NCBI GenBank assembly: GCA_946803585.1
Contig: CAMPEQ010000003.1
Location: 1 to 64,000 of the forward strand
Direction of reading: 5' to 3'
Source of the DNA: an uncultured Actinomycetes bacterium
Lineage (GTDB): Bacteria > Actinomycetota > Actinomycetes > S36-B12 > UBA10799
Length of the DNA stretch: 64,000 nt
Shown: positions 52,458 through 61,195 of the stretch, one piece after another
Numbering within the stretch: the stretch's first letter is position 1
How the letters are laid out: the number at the start of each line of letters is the position of its first letter
The notes under the pieces: model-generated
What the model was told of the DNA's origin: nothing
The model's database searches: none
The model's input: only the letters and a program-made list of their open reading frames with translations
Made by a program: the position numbers and the translations under genes

Positions 52458-53365
52458 GTAGAACAAAGAACCCGATCCGCGCTGCTGGCGTAGTGCTCTT
52501 GCGCCAGAACAAGGGTAAAACCGAGGTCTGTGTCGTCCACCGCCCGAGCCACAAGGACTGGTCACTACCTAAGGGCAAGCTTGAGTCTGGCGAGCACGTT
52601 GTCGCCGCAGCACACCGGGAAACGTTGGAGGAGACCGGCGAACTCTGCGTGCTAGGGGTTCCGCTGGCCACCGCTGGCTACAACGTTGAGGGTCGCCGCA
52701 AGACAGTTCGCTATTGGGTCGCGTGGGTTGTTCCTGGCGGACCCGGGTTCAGTCCGAACTCCGAGATTGACAACCTCGAATGGCTCTCACCGGATAAGGC
52801 CTCGAAGCGGCTGACCTACCCCCGCGATGTGCAGTTGATGCGCGCTGCCGTTGCTGCGCCGAGAACCTCGCCGCTGGTTATCTTGCGCCATACCCAAGCA
52901 CGGCGCCGAGCGAGTTGGGGTAAAAAGCCAGACGCTCTGCGTCCACTGGCGGCAGACGGGACACGGCACGCGGGCTTACTGGTACCGACAATCGATGCCT
53001 TCGGAGTTGCCCAGATCTTCTCCTCGGATGCAGTCCGCTGTGTCGACACTGTCACCCCTTACGCCAACAAGAGGCGCATCAAGATTGCCACCGAGGCCTT
53101 GTTCAGCGAGGACGGCTTTCGCGACGGTAAGGGTGGCTCCTTCAAGCGCCTCGATGCGATTCTGACGATCGAGGATTCCGTACTGCTTTGCACCCATCGA
53201 CCGCTACTTCCGGAACTGCTCAAGCATTTGGAACGCAAGATCGGTATGGCGAAGTCGGACCAGCTTGATCCGTCGCTGCCGCCGGGCGGGTTCATCGTCT
53301 TACACCGCGAGTTCCATCCGAAGAAGGGCCTTCGAGTGACTGCGATCGAGCGCCACGAGCCCTAG
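52454..53365 (+). CDS. mutT1: MutT1-type Nudix hydrolase with phosphatase domain
   Basis: 303 residues. The Nudix domain (about 8-135) has the box [20 protein letters not shown] plus TGE. The C-terminal histidine-phosphatase domain has [12 protein letters not shown], where RHT replaces the common RHG. Mycobacterial MutT1 removes oxidised guanine nucleotides and also hydrolyses diadenosine polyphosphates. The ATG overlaps the CYTH-CHAD stop by 4 bp. It is convergent with pstB, the stops being only 8 bp apart. Confidence 0.92.
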   Translation: MSRTKNPIRAAGVVLLRQNKGKTEVCVVHRPSHKDWSLPKGKLESGEHVVAAAHRETLEETGELCVLGVPLATAGYNVEGRRKTVRYWVAWVVPGGPGFSPNSEIDNLEWLSPDKASKRLTYPRDVQLMRAAVAAPRTSPLVILRHTQARRRASWGKKPDALRPLAADGTRHAGLLVPTIDAFGVAQIFSSDAVRCVDTVTPYANKRRIKIATEALFSEDGFRDGKGGSFKRLDAILTIEDSVLLCTHRPLLPELLKHLERKIGMAKSDQLDPSLPPGGFIVLHREFHPKKGLRVTAIERHEP

Positions 53366-53373
53366 GCGGCTTT

Positions 53374-54153
53374 CTAGCCGAAGCGGCCCGAGATGTAGTC
53401 CTCGGTTGCCTTCTCTTCCGGGTTAGAGAACATCCGCTGGGTTGGTCCGACCTCAATCAAGTGGCCGGCCTTGCCAGCACCCGACAGGTTGAAGAAGGCG
53501 GTCGTATCCGAGATACGGGCTGCTTGCTGCATATTGTGAGTGACGATCACGATCGTGTACTCCTCGCGAAGCTGCGTAATCAGCTCCTCGATGGCCAGCG
53601 TCGAGATCGGATCGAGGGCGGAACACGGCTCATCCATCAGAACGACCTGCGGCTCAACGGCAATGGCACGGGCGATACACAGCCGCTGCTGCTGGCCACC
53701 GGACAGGCCAGCGCCTGGGCGACCTAGCCGATCCTTGACCTCACCCCAGAGATTAGCCGCGCGCAGCGAGCGCTCAACGATGTCATCATTGTCGGCCTTC
53801 TTCGATCGACGCTTCTCCAGTTTGATGCCAGCGATGACGTTGTCGTAGATGGACATCGTCGGGAAGGGATTCGGACGCTGGAAGACCATTCCGATAACTC
53901 GCCGGACGTTGACAGGGTCAACATCCTCGCCATAGATGTCCTGGCCGTCGAGTAATACCTTGCCGTCAACGCGCGCATTCGGAATGACCTCGATCATTCG
54001 GTTCAGAGAACGCAGAACGGTGGACTTTCCGCAGCCGGAGGGACCGATCAGAGCAGTCACGGATCGCGGCTCAACCGCCAGGTTGACACCAGATACTGCC
54101 TCGAACGCCCCATAGTGGATGTTCAGGTCCGTGATATCGATGCGCTTAGCCAT
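53374..54153 (-). CDS. pstB: Phosphate ABC transporter ATP-binding protein
   Basis: 259 residues. Walker A is [17 protein letters not shown], the signature is [16 protein letters not shown] and Walker B is [15 protein letters not shown], with the switch His in [10 protein letters not shown]. The [17 protein letters not shown]-loop region is typical of PstB. It powers high-affinity phosphate import and helps signal phosphate status to SenX3 through PhoU. It is the last gene of pstSCAB, 54 bp after pstA. Confidence 0.95.
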   Translation of the reverse strand: MAKRIDITDLNIHYGAFEAVSGVNLAVEPRSVTALIGPSGCGKSTVLRSLNRMIEVIPNARVDGKVLLDGQDIYGEDVDPVNVRRVIGMVFQRPNPFPTMSIYDNVIAGIKLEKRRSKKADNDDIVERSLRAANLWGEVKDRLGRPGAGLSGGQQQRLCIARAIAVEPQVVLMDEPCSALDPISTLAIEELITQLREEYTIVIVTHNMQQAARISDTTAFFNLSGAGKAGHLIEVGPTQRMFSNPEEKATEDYISGRFG

Positions 54154-54207
54154 TACTTGTCCCCATCAGCTGGTGTCTTCCTAGTGTGCAGTACATAAGT
54201 CCATCAA

Positions 54208-55278
54208 TCAATGTGTCTTCGGTGCGTAGACCTTGGCGATGATGCGAGCTCCCACATACAGAATCGCGACAAAGAGGATCAGAACCAGCGCCGCACCCCA
54301 GGCCCGATCCAGCGCGGTATCGGTGCCGCTAGCAATCTGGTCCCAAATCATGGTGGGCAGAGCCGCCTGTGGACCGTTGAACAGGTCCCAGTTCATACTT
54401 TGCGACAGGAAGGTCGTCAGCAACAGCGGCGCCGTCTCCCCGGCGACGCGGGCGACCGCCAACATCACCCCGGTAATGATTCCAGGAATCGCAGTCGGCA
54501 GCACGATGCTCATAATTGTGCGCCACTTGGGCACCCCGAGGGCATAGGCGGCTTCACGCAAATCGTTCGGAACGAGCTTGATCATCTCTTCGGTTGTTCG
54601 AACAACCACCGGCAACATCAAGATGACCAGGGATAGGGATGCAGCGAATCCCGACCGCTCAAGTCCAAACGTGAGGATGAGACCGGTGAAGATAAAGAGA
54701 CCCGCGACAATAGACGGTACGCCGGTCATGACGTCGACGAAGAAGGAAATCCAGGTCGCGAGGCGCCCGCGACCGAACTCGACCAAGTAGATCGCCACGA
54801 GGATGCCGATCGGCACAGCGATAACAGTCGCCATCGCTACCTGCTCGATAGTGCCGACGAGCGCGTGGGCTACCCCGCCACCGGCGTCGCGAGCGTTGAT
54901 ATTTCGCATCGTTCCGGTGAGGAAGTCGAGGCTGAACGCCGCCATGCCCTTCTGAACAACTGAGAACAGAATCGCAATCAACGGGATGACTGCCACGACA
55001 AATGCGGTGTAAACGATCGTGGTAGCGAACCGATCCGTCGCATGCCGACGCCCCTCGACGCGGAAACTCCATGCGGTCTCTCCCACAACAAAGAGCAGGC
55101 CAGCGACAACCGCGATCAGTGGAATCCCAGAGATCGCGCCGACAAGTGCCAACACCAGAGCGAGAACAACCGCCCCACCGGCAACCGCCCACGGCGCCCA
55201 CCTCGGTAGGCGCTTGCCTTTGAGCTCATTCTGCAACTCCAGCGAGGAGACTGGCAGATCTTGCTGTATCTGACTCAT
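54208..55278 (-). CDS. pstA: Phosphate ABC transporter permease PstA
   Basis: 356 residues with about eight hydrophobic segments, two of them in an N-terminal extension (about 28-75). The permease domain carries the EAA loop LREAAYALGVPKWRTIMSIV, which docks onto PstB. It forms the phosphate channel with PstC. The ATG shares a base with the pstC stop (TGATG). Confidence 0.94.
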   Translation of the reverse strand: MSQIQQDLPVSSLELQNELKGKRLPRWAPWAVAGGAVVLALVLALVGAISGIPLIAVVAGLLFVVGETAWSFRVEGRRHATDRFATTIVYTAFVVAVIPLIAILFSVVQKGMAAFSLDFLTGTMRNINARDAGGGVAHALVGTIEQVAMATVIAVPIGILVAIYLVEFGRGRLATWISFFVDVMTGVPSIVAGLFIFTGLILTFGLERSGFAASLSLVILMLPVVVRTTEEMIKLVPNDLREAAYALGVPKWRTIMSIVLPTAIPGIITGVMLAVARVAGETAPLLLTTFLSQSMNWDLFNGPQAALPTMIWDQIASGTDTALDRAWGAALVLILFVAILYVGARIIAKVYAPKTH

Positions 55279-56252
55279 CAGTTAGCTCCTGAGTAATCCT
55301 TGCGCCGGGAAATGATCCACCGCGCGACCATGTTCACCAGAAGGGTGATGATGAAGAGCACGAGCCCGGAGGCGATCAGTGCTGAAAGCCCGTTGGTTCC
55401 GGCTTCGTTCCACTTCAGGGCGATGTTGGCAGCGAAGGTGTTGCCACCTGGCTCGGTGATCTGCCAGTTGATCTCAAATACTGCCGAGAGAATCAGCGCG
55501 ACGGCGATCGTCTCTCCTAGCGCGCGACCAAGCCCCAGCATCGAAGCGCTGATCATGCCGGGCTTTCCGAACGGGAAGACGACCATTCGGATCATCTCCC
55601 ACCGCGTCGCACCCAGCGCCAGTGATGCCTCCATATGGCCGCGCGGAACCTGCAAGAAGACTTCGCGGGTGACAGCCGAGATCGTCGGAAGAATCATGAT
55701 GGCTAGGACGACGCCAGCGATGAGGATGCTCTTGGTGTAAACCTCTTCAGGGTTGGCGAAGATCGGGATCCAACCGAAGTAGGTGCTCAGCCATTCGACG
55801 AATCCCTGCATATTCGGCATGAGTACAGACAGTCCCCAGAGCCCGAAGATGATCGAGGGGACAGCGGCCAAGAGGTCGACGACGAAGCCCAGGCTCGAGG
55901 CGATCCGTCGATTCGCATAGAACGCGATAAACAGCGCGATACCGATTGCCACGGGCACGGCAATCACCATGGCGATCACCGACGTCATGAGCGTTCCGAA
56001 CGCCAAGGCCGCGATACCGAACAGCGGTGGAGTGGAATCGGGGAACCACGTCTGGGTGGTAAAGAAGTTGCCAGTGTTGCTTTGCAGGGAAGGAATCGCC
56101 TTCCACAACAGGAACAGCCCGATCGATCCAGTCAGGAGCAACATGAAGATGCCAGCGGACCGCGCAAGGTTGAAGAACACCTTGTCTCCGCGGCGGACGC
56201 TGGCACCTTTGATTGATACCTCGTCTGGCTGCGACAGCGTCTGCTGCGCCAT
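55278..56252 (-). CDS. pstC: Phosphate ABC transporter permease PstC
   Basis: 324 residues with six main membrane helices. The EAA loop is MEASLALGATRWEMIRMVVF, and the segment GLWGLSVLMPNMQGFVEWLS is a typical PstC external loop. The ATG at 56252 has GGGGAAA at fitting distance; an extension to 56294 would enter the intergenic hairpin region. It follows pstS after a 127-bp gap that holds a long stem-loop. Confidence 0.94.
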   Translation of the reverse strand: MAQQTLSQPDEVSIKGASVRRGDKVFFNLARSAGIFMLLLTGSIGLFLLWKAIPSLQSNTGNFFTTQTWFPDSTPPLFGIAALAFGTLMTSVIAMVIAVPVAIGIALFIAFYANRRIASSLGFVVDLLAAVPSIIFGLWGLSVLMPNMQGFVEWLSTYFGWIPIFANPEEVYTKSILIAGVVLAIMILPTISAVTREVFLQVPRGHMEASLALGATRWEMIRMVVFPFGKPGMISASMLGLGRALGETIAVALILSAVFEINWQITEPGGNTFAANIALKWNEAGTNGLSALIASGLVLFIITLLVNMVARWIISRRKDYSGAN

Positions 56253-56290
56253 CCGGTTTCCCCTACCTACTCGATGTTTGGTGCGATCAT

Positions 56291-56359
56291 CCAACCGAAC
56301 GTGGAGCTATTGCCTGCTGACGCTGTGGAAAGCAGGCAACAACTCCACGTTGTGGTTGG
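56291..56359 (-). other. Long stem-loop between pstS and pstC
   Basis: Bases 56291-56318 and 56331-56359 form an imperfect stem of about 28 bp with a 12-nt loop. It includes the perfect blocks TTGCCTGCT/AGCAGGCAA and AACGTGGAG/CTCCACGTT. No T run follows on the minus strand, so it is not a plain terminator. It may protect the pstS mRNA 3' end or reduce read-through, giving more binding protein than permease. Confidence 0.75.
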
Positions 56360-56379
56360 TACATATCGATGGATCTTGC

Positions 56380-57432
56380 CTAGCTAATAGATCCGATAGA
56401 TGTGTTGACCTTGGTTAGCAGTCCGGTTGGCATCGGCACGTATCCGATGTCGCCGAGCATCGCCTGGGCTTCCGGCGTTGCGGTGTACTCCAAGAACGAC
56501 TTCGTCAACGGCAGATCTGAGGCAGACAGGCCCTTCTCGCAAGTGATTTGGTAGGTCACAAGAACGATCGGGTAGGCGCCGGGAGCATCCGTGGTGTAGT
56601 CGAGTTCTAGCGCGAGGTTATTGCCAGTTCCGACGACCTTTGCGGTCTCAATCCCAGCCGATGCGGTCTCGAATGTTGGCACCACTGCTCCGCCGCCATT
56701 GTCGATACTCGCCATGGCGAGATTCTGATCCTGCGCGAAGGAGAGCTCGATGTAGCCGATCGAGTTTTCGGTGCTCTTAATCGATGCGGAGACACCCTCA
56801 TTGCCCTTGGATCCCTGTCCCCCTGGGGCGACCCAATCCTTGCCAGTCTCGTATGTCCACTCGCTGGGAGCGCTCGCCTTGAGGAACCGCGAGAAGTTGT
56901 CGGTCGTACCCGAGGATTCGCTCCGGTGGTACTGGACGATCTTTGCATCAGGCAGGTTGGCACCTGGGTTGAGCTTGGCAATCGCTGGATCATTCCACGT
57001 AGTGATCTTGTCGTTGAAGATCTGGGCTAGGACTGACGAGCTCAGCTCGAGCTTGTCGAGGCCCTCGACGTTGTAGGCCGCCACGATCGCTCCACCCACA
57101 GTGGGGATGTTGATAGCAGGTCCGGTACCGCAACGCTGATCGGCAGCGGTTAGGTCCTCGCCTTGGATAGCCGCATCTGACCCACCGAAGGCGGTCTGAT
57201 TGTTGATGAAGTCCTGAATTCCGGCACCTGAGCCATTGGACTGGTACTCAATCGTCGATCCGACGTTCGCCTGCTGGTAGGCACTAATCCACTGCGTCAT
57301 CGCGTTCTTCTGGGCCGTCGACCCTGAGGCCTTGATCGAACTATCCGAACCGGAGTCGCCGCTGCAAGCCGTTAGTGCGAGTGCGCCCACTGACGCAACT
57401 GCCAGAAGCTGAATCCCTCGATTGATCTTCAC
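56380..57432 (-). CDS. pstS: Phosphate-binding lipoprotein PstS
   Basis: 350 residues. The signal peptide ends in LTAC, giving a lipoprotein. Phosphate-binding loops are visible: IKASGSTAQKN near the start, GAGIQDFINNQTAFGGSDA, and the YHRSESSGTTDNFSRFL block. It captures phosphate for PstCAB. The start is GTG with AGAGGAG 3-4 nt upstream. A PHO box lies about 120 bp upstream, so it should be induced by RegX3 when phosphate is low. Confidence 0.95.
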   Translation of the reverse strand: MKINRGIQLLAVASVGALALTACSGDSGSDSSIKASGSTAQKNAMTQWISAYQQANVGSTIEYQSNGSGAGIQDFINNQTAFGGSDAAIQGEDLTAADQRCGTGPAINIPTVGGAIVAAYNVEGLDKLELSSSVLAQIFNDKITTWNDPAIAKLNPGANLPDAKIVQYHRSESSGTTDNFSRFLKASAPSEWTYETGKDWVAPGGQGSKGNEGVSASIKSTENSIGYIELSFAQDQNLAMASIDNGGGAVVPTFETASAGIETAKVVGTGNNLALELDYTTDAPGAYPIVLVTYQITCEKGLSASDLPLTKSFLEYTATPEAQAMLGDIGYVPMPTGLLTKVNTSIGSIS

Positions 57433-57553
57433 TGCTCTCCTCTAAGACGATTTCGCCGACCGGCTGTCGGTGGCGTCGGCACATTTGAGTTGCTCACTGG
57501 TGTGCTCGGTGATTCGAAGGTAGGCGATATCAGTAACGAAAAGACGCTGAGAA

Positions 57554-57571
57554 GGTGAACGCAAGGTGAAC
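57554..57571 (-). promoter_or_regulatory. PHO box upstream of pstS
   Basis: On the minus strand two exact GTTCACC copies stand 11 bp apart (plus-strand GGTGAAC at 57554-57560 and 57565-57571), followed by a possible -10 region near TACTGATAT. This is the direct-repeat PHO box of actinobacterial PhoP/RegX3. It is the strongest regulatory match in the window. Confidence 0.85.
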
Positions 57572-57615
57572 GAATGACGGCCAACACCGCAGAACTGCGC
57601 GAGTCCACCTAGCCG

Positions 57616-57663
57616 AACAGTCGAGGGCCCCTCAGCCGTGTGGACCGGTGTCCCTCGACTGTT
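57616..57663. repeat. 12-bp inverted repeat in the pstS-lyase gap
   Basis: AACAGTCGAGGG (57616-57627) and CCCTCGACTGTT (57652-57663) are perfect inverted copies with a 24-nt loop. The element could terminate the lyase transcript coming from the right. No T run is present. The 338-bp gap 57433-57770 also holds the PHO box and two DosR-like palindromes, and no gene I can support. Confidence 0.65.
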
Positions 57664-57677
57664 GGGACCAAAGTCCC
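57641..57677. promoter_or_regulatory. Two tandem DosR/DevR-like palindromes
   Basis: GGGACCAAAGTCCC (57664-57677) differs from the mycobacterial DosR core GGGACTWWAGTCCC at one base. A weaker copy, TGGACCGGTGTCCC, starts 23 bp before it at 57641. DosR sites often come in such tandem pairs. The regulated gene is unclear: pstS lies to the left on the minus strand and nothing convincing starts to the right. Confidence 0.45.
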
Positions 57678-57770
57678 GGGCGAAGGCGAAGGGCCACGAG
57701 AGGCCGAACGGGCCAGGCGAATATGGACGTCCTTGGGGAGAGCGAAACTGCTAGAGAAAGGACACGTCTA

Positions 57771-58751
57771 CTAGGCAGGTGGGAAAGGCCCAGCCTTGGA
57801 CACCAGCGCCGGGGTGGGTCGGCCTAGCTGCTCGCCTAGCCAATCGCTGGTTCGGATCAGCTCATCGAGATCGAGCCCGGTGTTGACCCCTGAGCGTTCC
57901 AAGGCGAAGACGAGGTCCTCGGTTGCGATATTCCCGGTTGCACGCGGGGCAAACGGACAACCACCAATTCCGCCGAGGCTGGAGTCGAGCACCCGGACTC
58001 CCGCCTCGTAGGCAGCCAGCGCACTTGCGTAGCCCGTATTGCGGGTGTTGTGAACGTGGACCCGCAGTTGCGTGCGACCCGTCACCGCTTTCACCGCGGC
58101 CATCCGGCGGGCAACATCGCGCGGGACCGCGACGCCGATGGTGTCGGCCACGGCAATCTCATCGACGCCGGTCAGCGCGAGCCGACCGGCAACGTCGGCC
58201 ACTCGAGCGACTGGGACTTCCCCCTCGTAAGGGCAGCCGAAGGACGCGGACATCGTGACGCTGGTGCGCAACCCGGCAGCTTGGGCTAGCGGGACGACCG
58301 ACTCGACGGTAGCGATTGATTCCTCCGTCGTCATCCCTTGGTTCTTCTGCGAGAACGTGTCGGTCACCATCACTACGAGATTGATCTCGTCGACGGCTGT
58401 CCGTTGGGCGCGCTCAAAGCCCCGAGCGTTAAGGACCAGACCGATCCAGGCCGCGCCTAGTCGCTGCGGCGAGTCTGGTCCCGGTAGGCCTTCGAGGACG
58501 GCTTCAGCATCGGCCATCTGCGGCACGCGCTTGGGATTCACGAACGAAGCGACCTCAATCCGGCGGATGCCGGCAGCGACGCTACGGGTAATCAAGCCGA
58601 TCTTCTGGTCGGTACTGAGTAGCGCAGGATCGTTCTGAAGGCCGTCACGCGGCGCGACCTCAACGATGTCTACATCTCGATCGGCCGGTTCTTCCGGCAT
58701 TCGTGGCTTAGTTGTGTCCGTCGCTGACGTCATAGATCTAGGATCACCCAT
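57771..58751 (-). CDS. Hydroxymethylglutaryl-CoA lyase
   Basis: 326 residues, a DRE-TIM-type barrel. The substrate and metal motif is VEVAPRDGLQND, with VHVHNTRNTGYASALAAYEA for metal His ligands and the catalytic Cys loop GGIGGCPFAPRATGN. It splits HMG-CoA into acetyl-CoA and acetoacetate in leucine breakdown; related enzymes act on other 3-hydroxyacyl-CoAs. GAGGG lies 8 nt before the ATG at 58751. No other leucine-pathway gene lies nearby, so the exact substrate is less certain than the fold. Confidence 0.88.
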   Translation of the reverse strand: MGDPRSMTSATDTTKPRMPEEPADRDVDIVEVAPRDGLQNDPALLSTDQKIGLITRSVAAGIRRIEVASFVNPKRVPQMADAEAVLEGLPGPDSPQRLGAAWIGLVLNARGFERAQRTAVDEINLVVMVTDTFSQKNQGMTTEESIATVESVVPLAQAAGLRTSVTMSASFGCPYEGEVPVARVADVAGRLALTGVDEIAVADTIGVAVPRDVARRMAAVKAVTGRTQLRVHVHNTRNTGYASALAAYEAGVRVLDSSLGGIGGCPFAPRATGNIATEDLVFALERSGVNTGLDLDELIRTSDWLGEQLGRPTPALVSKAGPFPPA

Positions 58752-58783
58752 AGCTCTTACCCTCGACGGAACGGGTCCCCCTC

Positions 58784-59071
58784 GTGATTCACCACATTGT
58801 TCTCTTCACCTTGTCCGACCCAGCTAATGCGCCCGAAGCAATCGAGCGACTTAAGGGAATGCGAGGCAAGATCCCCGCCTTACGAGGTCTGCGCTGCGGG
58901 CTGAACTCCATCGATAAACCCGGGGCCAGCGATCTTGTCCTGATTACCGAGCATGACGACGAGGCAGGACTGCGCGAATACGCCGCGGATCCAGTTCATC
59001 AGGAACTAATCGGCTGGCTGTCCCCGCTGATCGCTGCCCGCGCAGTCGTCGATACCGACAACCTTAGCTGA
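58784..59071 (+). CDS. Dabb (stress-responsive alpha/beta barrel) protein
   Basis: 95 residues, a dimeric alpha-beta barrel: HHIVLFTLSDPANAPEAIER at the start and DLVLITEHDDEAGLREYAAD with HQELIGWLSPL. Dabb proteins are small and mostly of unknown function; some are cyclases or decarboxylases. It is divergent from the lyase gene, with 32 bp between starts. The stop overlaps the next start by one base (TGATG). Confidence 0.83.
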   Translation: MIHHIVLFTLSDPANAPEAIERLKGMRGKIPALRGLRCGLNSIDKPGASDLVLITEHDDEAGLREYAADPVHQELIGWLSPLIAARAVVDTDNLS

Positions 59072-59718
59072 TGGAGACAGTCGACGAGTTCGTCCAGGAC
59101 ATGAAGCCACGGCTACGCGGTTGGCTTCACTTCGGTACTGCGCCAACTGCCTTTGTCCTGGGCTTGTTACTGCTGGTGTTCACCCCCACTGTCGAGCTCA
59201 GGGCTGGCGTTGCGCTCTACGTTGGCAGCGCAGTCCTACTCTTCGGGGTCTCCGCCGCCTACCATCTCGGAGCGGGTGGTCCGCGGACGAACGCCTTCCT
59301 ACACCGCCTTGACCACGCCAACATCTACTTGTTCATTGCTGGAAGCTACACACCGTTCGCCGTTGCGCTACCGGAATACGGGACGCTTCTACTCGTTCTG
59401 GTGTGGGGAATCGCGATCATCGGAACCACCATCGGAGTTGCCTGGTGGACAGCACCGCGCTGGCTCGTGGTCGGCTCGTACTTAGCTCTCGGGTGGGTCG
59501 CGGTGCTCTTCCTGCCGATCCTATGGCAGGCGTTTGGAGCACTCGTGGTCATCCTGATCGCGATCGGCGGACTGCTGTACAGCGTCGGAGCCGTCATCTA
59601 CGCCCGTAGGAAGCCTGACCCGAGCCCTGACTGGTTTGGCTACCACGAGGTATTCCATGCCTTCACAATCGCGGCGTTCCTCATACAACTCGTGGCGATC
59701 TCAATCGTGGTGCTCTAA
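59071..59718 (+). CDS. Hemolysin III / TrhA family membrane protein (PAQR-like)
   Basis: 215 residues with seven hydrophobic segments. Conserved motifs of the HlyIII branch are SAAYHLG in an early loop, HRLDHANIYLFIAGSYTPF, and the C-terminal FGYHEVFHAFTIAAF with two His. These His and the Asp/Ser residues form the zinc site of the PAQR superfamily. In other bacteria TrhA affects membrane energetics and lipid homeostasis; the hemolysin name is historical. It is translationally coupled to the Dabb gene. Confidence 0.88.
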   Translation: METVDEFVQDMKPRLRGWLHFGTAPTAFVLGLLLLVFTPTVELRAGVALYVGSAVLLFGVSAAYHLGAGGPRTNAFLHRLDHANIYLFIAGSYTPFAVALPEYGTLLLVLVWGIAIIGTTIGVAWWTAPRWLVVGSYLALGWVAVLFLPILWQAFGALVVILIAIGGLLYSVGAVIYARRKPDPSPDWFGYHEVFHAFTIAAFLIQLVAISIVVL

Positions 59719-59752
59719 GCGCCAGAGTCACCCTCGCAAGTTGCGGTGGCGG

Positions 59753-59807
59753 ATTCTGGTGGGGAATCCATTCGGGCAGATTTAACGATCAGTTACCCCA
59801 CCAGAAT
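59753..59807. repeat. 12-bp inverted repeat between convergent genes
   Basis: ATTCTGGTGGGG (59753-59764) and CCCCACCAGAAT (59796-59807) pair perfectly across 31 nt, between hemolysin III and glgC, which converge. It may be a bidirectional terminator without T runs. Confidence 0.55.
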
Positions 59808-59829
59808 GGAGTTTGCCGAGAACCGAGTC

Positions 59830-61050
59830 CTAGACGACGGTTCCCTTACCCAAGACGGTCACTCCGCCATCACTGACGGTGAATCCGCGGGCCCGGTCTG
59901 CATCGTGGTCGACGCCGATCTGAACTCCGTCGCCAATTGTGCAGTACTTGTCGATAACAGCTCGGCGAATTGTTGAGCCTTTGCCAATCCGCGTTCCTGG
60001 CATGATGACGGCGCCATCGACCTGGCTGCCTTCGCCGATATGAACGTCGTAGCCCAGCACGGAGTCCTTGACGTTGGCACCGGTAATGATCGAACCCGCA
60101 CAGACCATCGAGTTATCAGCCGTCGCGCCGAGGGCAAACTTGGCTGGCGGTAGTGGCGGTAGGTGACCGAGGATCGGCCACTGACGGTTGTAGAGGTTGA
60201 AGGTCGGATTGACGTTCACGAGGTCCATATTGGCCTCGTAGTAGGCATCGATGGTTCCGACATCACGCCAGTAACCCGCGTCGCGCTCGGTAGCGCCGGG
60301 CACCTCGTTGTCCGAGAAGTCATAGACGTAGGAGCGGCCCTGCTTGGTCAGCATCGGGATGATATTCCCGCCCATATCGTGGGCAGAACCCTCGTTCTCC
60401 GCGTCCTCACGGATGACCTCTAAGAGGGTGTCTGTACTGAAGACGTAGTTACCCATCGACACATAGGACTCGTCCGGAGAGCCTGGGATTGAGGGCGGGT
60501 CAGCAGGCTTCTCCAGGAAATCCTTGATGCGCTTGCCATCATCCTCAGTCTCGATGATGCCGAACGCGCTGGCCTCCGCCTTGGGAACGCGAATACCCGC
60601 GACAGTTACTCCCGCGCCGCTAGCGATGTGCTGCTCGACCATCTGCCGCGGATCCATCCGGTAGATGTTGTCCGCGCCGAAGACACACACGATGTCTGGC
60701 TTCTCGTCGTAGACCAGGTTCAGGCTCTGGAAGATCGCGTCGGCGCTGCCGGTGAACCAGCGCGGCCCGAGCCGCTGTTGTGCGGGAACGGGCGTGATGT
60801 AGTCCCCGACCATCGCTGACATCCGCCACGTCGTGGTGATGTGGCGATCGAGGGAATGGGACTTGTACTGGGTCAGCACGCAGATGCGCATATAGCCCGC
60901 GTTGACCATATTGCTCAGCACAAAGTCGATGAGCCGGTAGGCGCCACCGAAGGGCACCGCTGGCTTAGCTCGATCTGCGGTCAGTGGCATAAGGCGCTTA
61001 CCTTCGCCACCGGCAAGGACAATTCCTAAGACATGGGGTTCTCTCTGCAC
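59830..61050 (-). CDS. glgC: Glucose-1-phosphate adenylyltransferase
   Basis: 406 residues. The nucleotidyltransferase domain has [20 protein letters not shown] and [20 protein letters not shown], with the product site [14 protein letters not shown] left-handed beta-helix ends the protein ([20 protein letters not shown]). It makes ADP-glucose for glycogen. The start is GTG at 61050, with minus-strand TACCTT 6 nt upstream; the frame is open further upstream into the glgA promoter. It is divergent from glgA. Confidence 0.94.
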   Translation of the reverse strand: MQREPHVLGIVLAGGEGKRLMPLTADRAKPAVPFGGAYRLIDFVLSNMVNAGYMRICVLTQYKSHSLDRHITTTWRMSAMVGDYITPVPAQQRLGPRWFTGSADAIFQSLNLVYDEKPDIVCVFGADNIYRMDPRQMVEQHIASGAGVTVAGIRVPKAEASAFGIIETEDDGKRIKDFLEKPADPPSIPGSPDESYVSMGNYVFSTDTLLEVIREDAENEGSAHDMGGNIIPMLTKQGRSYVYDFSDNEVPGATERDAGYWRDVGTIDAYYEANMDLVNVNPTFNLYNRQWPILGHLPPLPPAKFALGATADNSMVCAGSIITGANVKDSVLGYDVHIGEGSQVDGAVIMPGTRIGKGSTIRRAVIDKYCTIGDGVQIGVDHDADRARGFTVSDGGVTVLGKGTVV

Positions 61051-61056
61051 GGCCCC

Positions 61057-61062
61057 AAGGTA
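61057..61062 (-). promoter_or_regulatory. -10 element, leaderless glgC
   Basis: Minus-strand TACCTT is followed by 6 nt and the GTG of glgC, without a Shine-Dalgarno sequence. It mirrors the glgA promoter on the other side of the 145-bp divergent gap. Confidence 0.5.
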
Positions 61063-61182
61063 GTGGCTCTCGCGGTGGTTTGTCGCCCCACTGATCCCCC
61101 TCGTTGATCCATTCGGCCGGCAATTCACCCGACACAATCCCCAACGGCCGATGACGCCGTGCAACCCGGCTGTTGATCGCAA

Positions 61183-61188
61183 TATGGT
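61183..61188 (+). promoter_or_regulatory. -10 element, leaderless glgA
   Basis: TATGGT is followed by 7 nt and the GTG at 61196. An ATG at 61184 falls inside this hexamer and so is unlikely to be the start. Confidence 0.55.
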
Positions 61189-61195
61189 CATGCCT

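Noticed and set aside
57576-57614. 12-codon frame (MTANTAELREST) after the PHO box
   Set aside because: Too short, no ribosome binding site, and it lies in the opposite direction to pstS with no conserved features.
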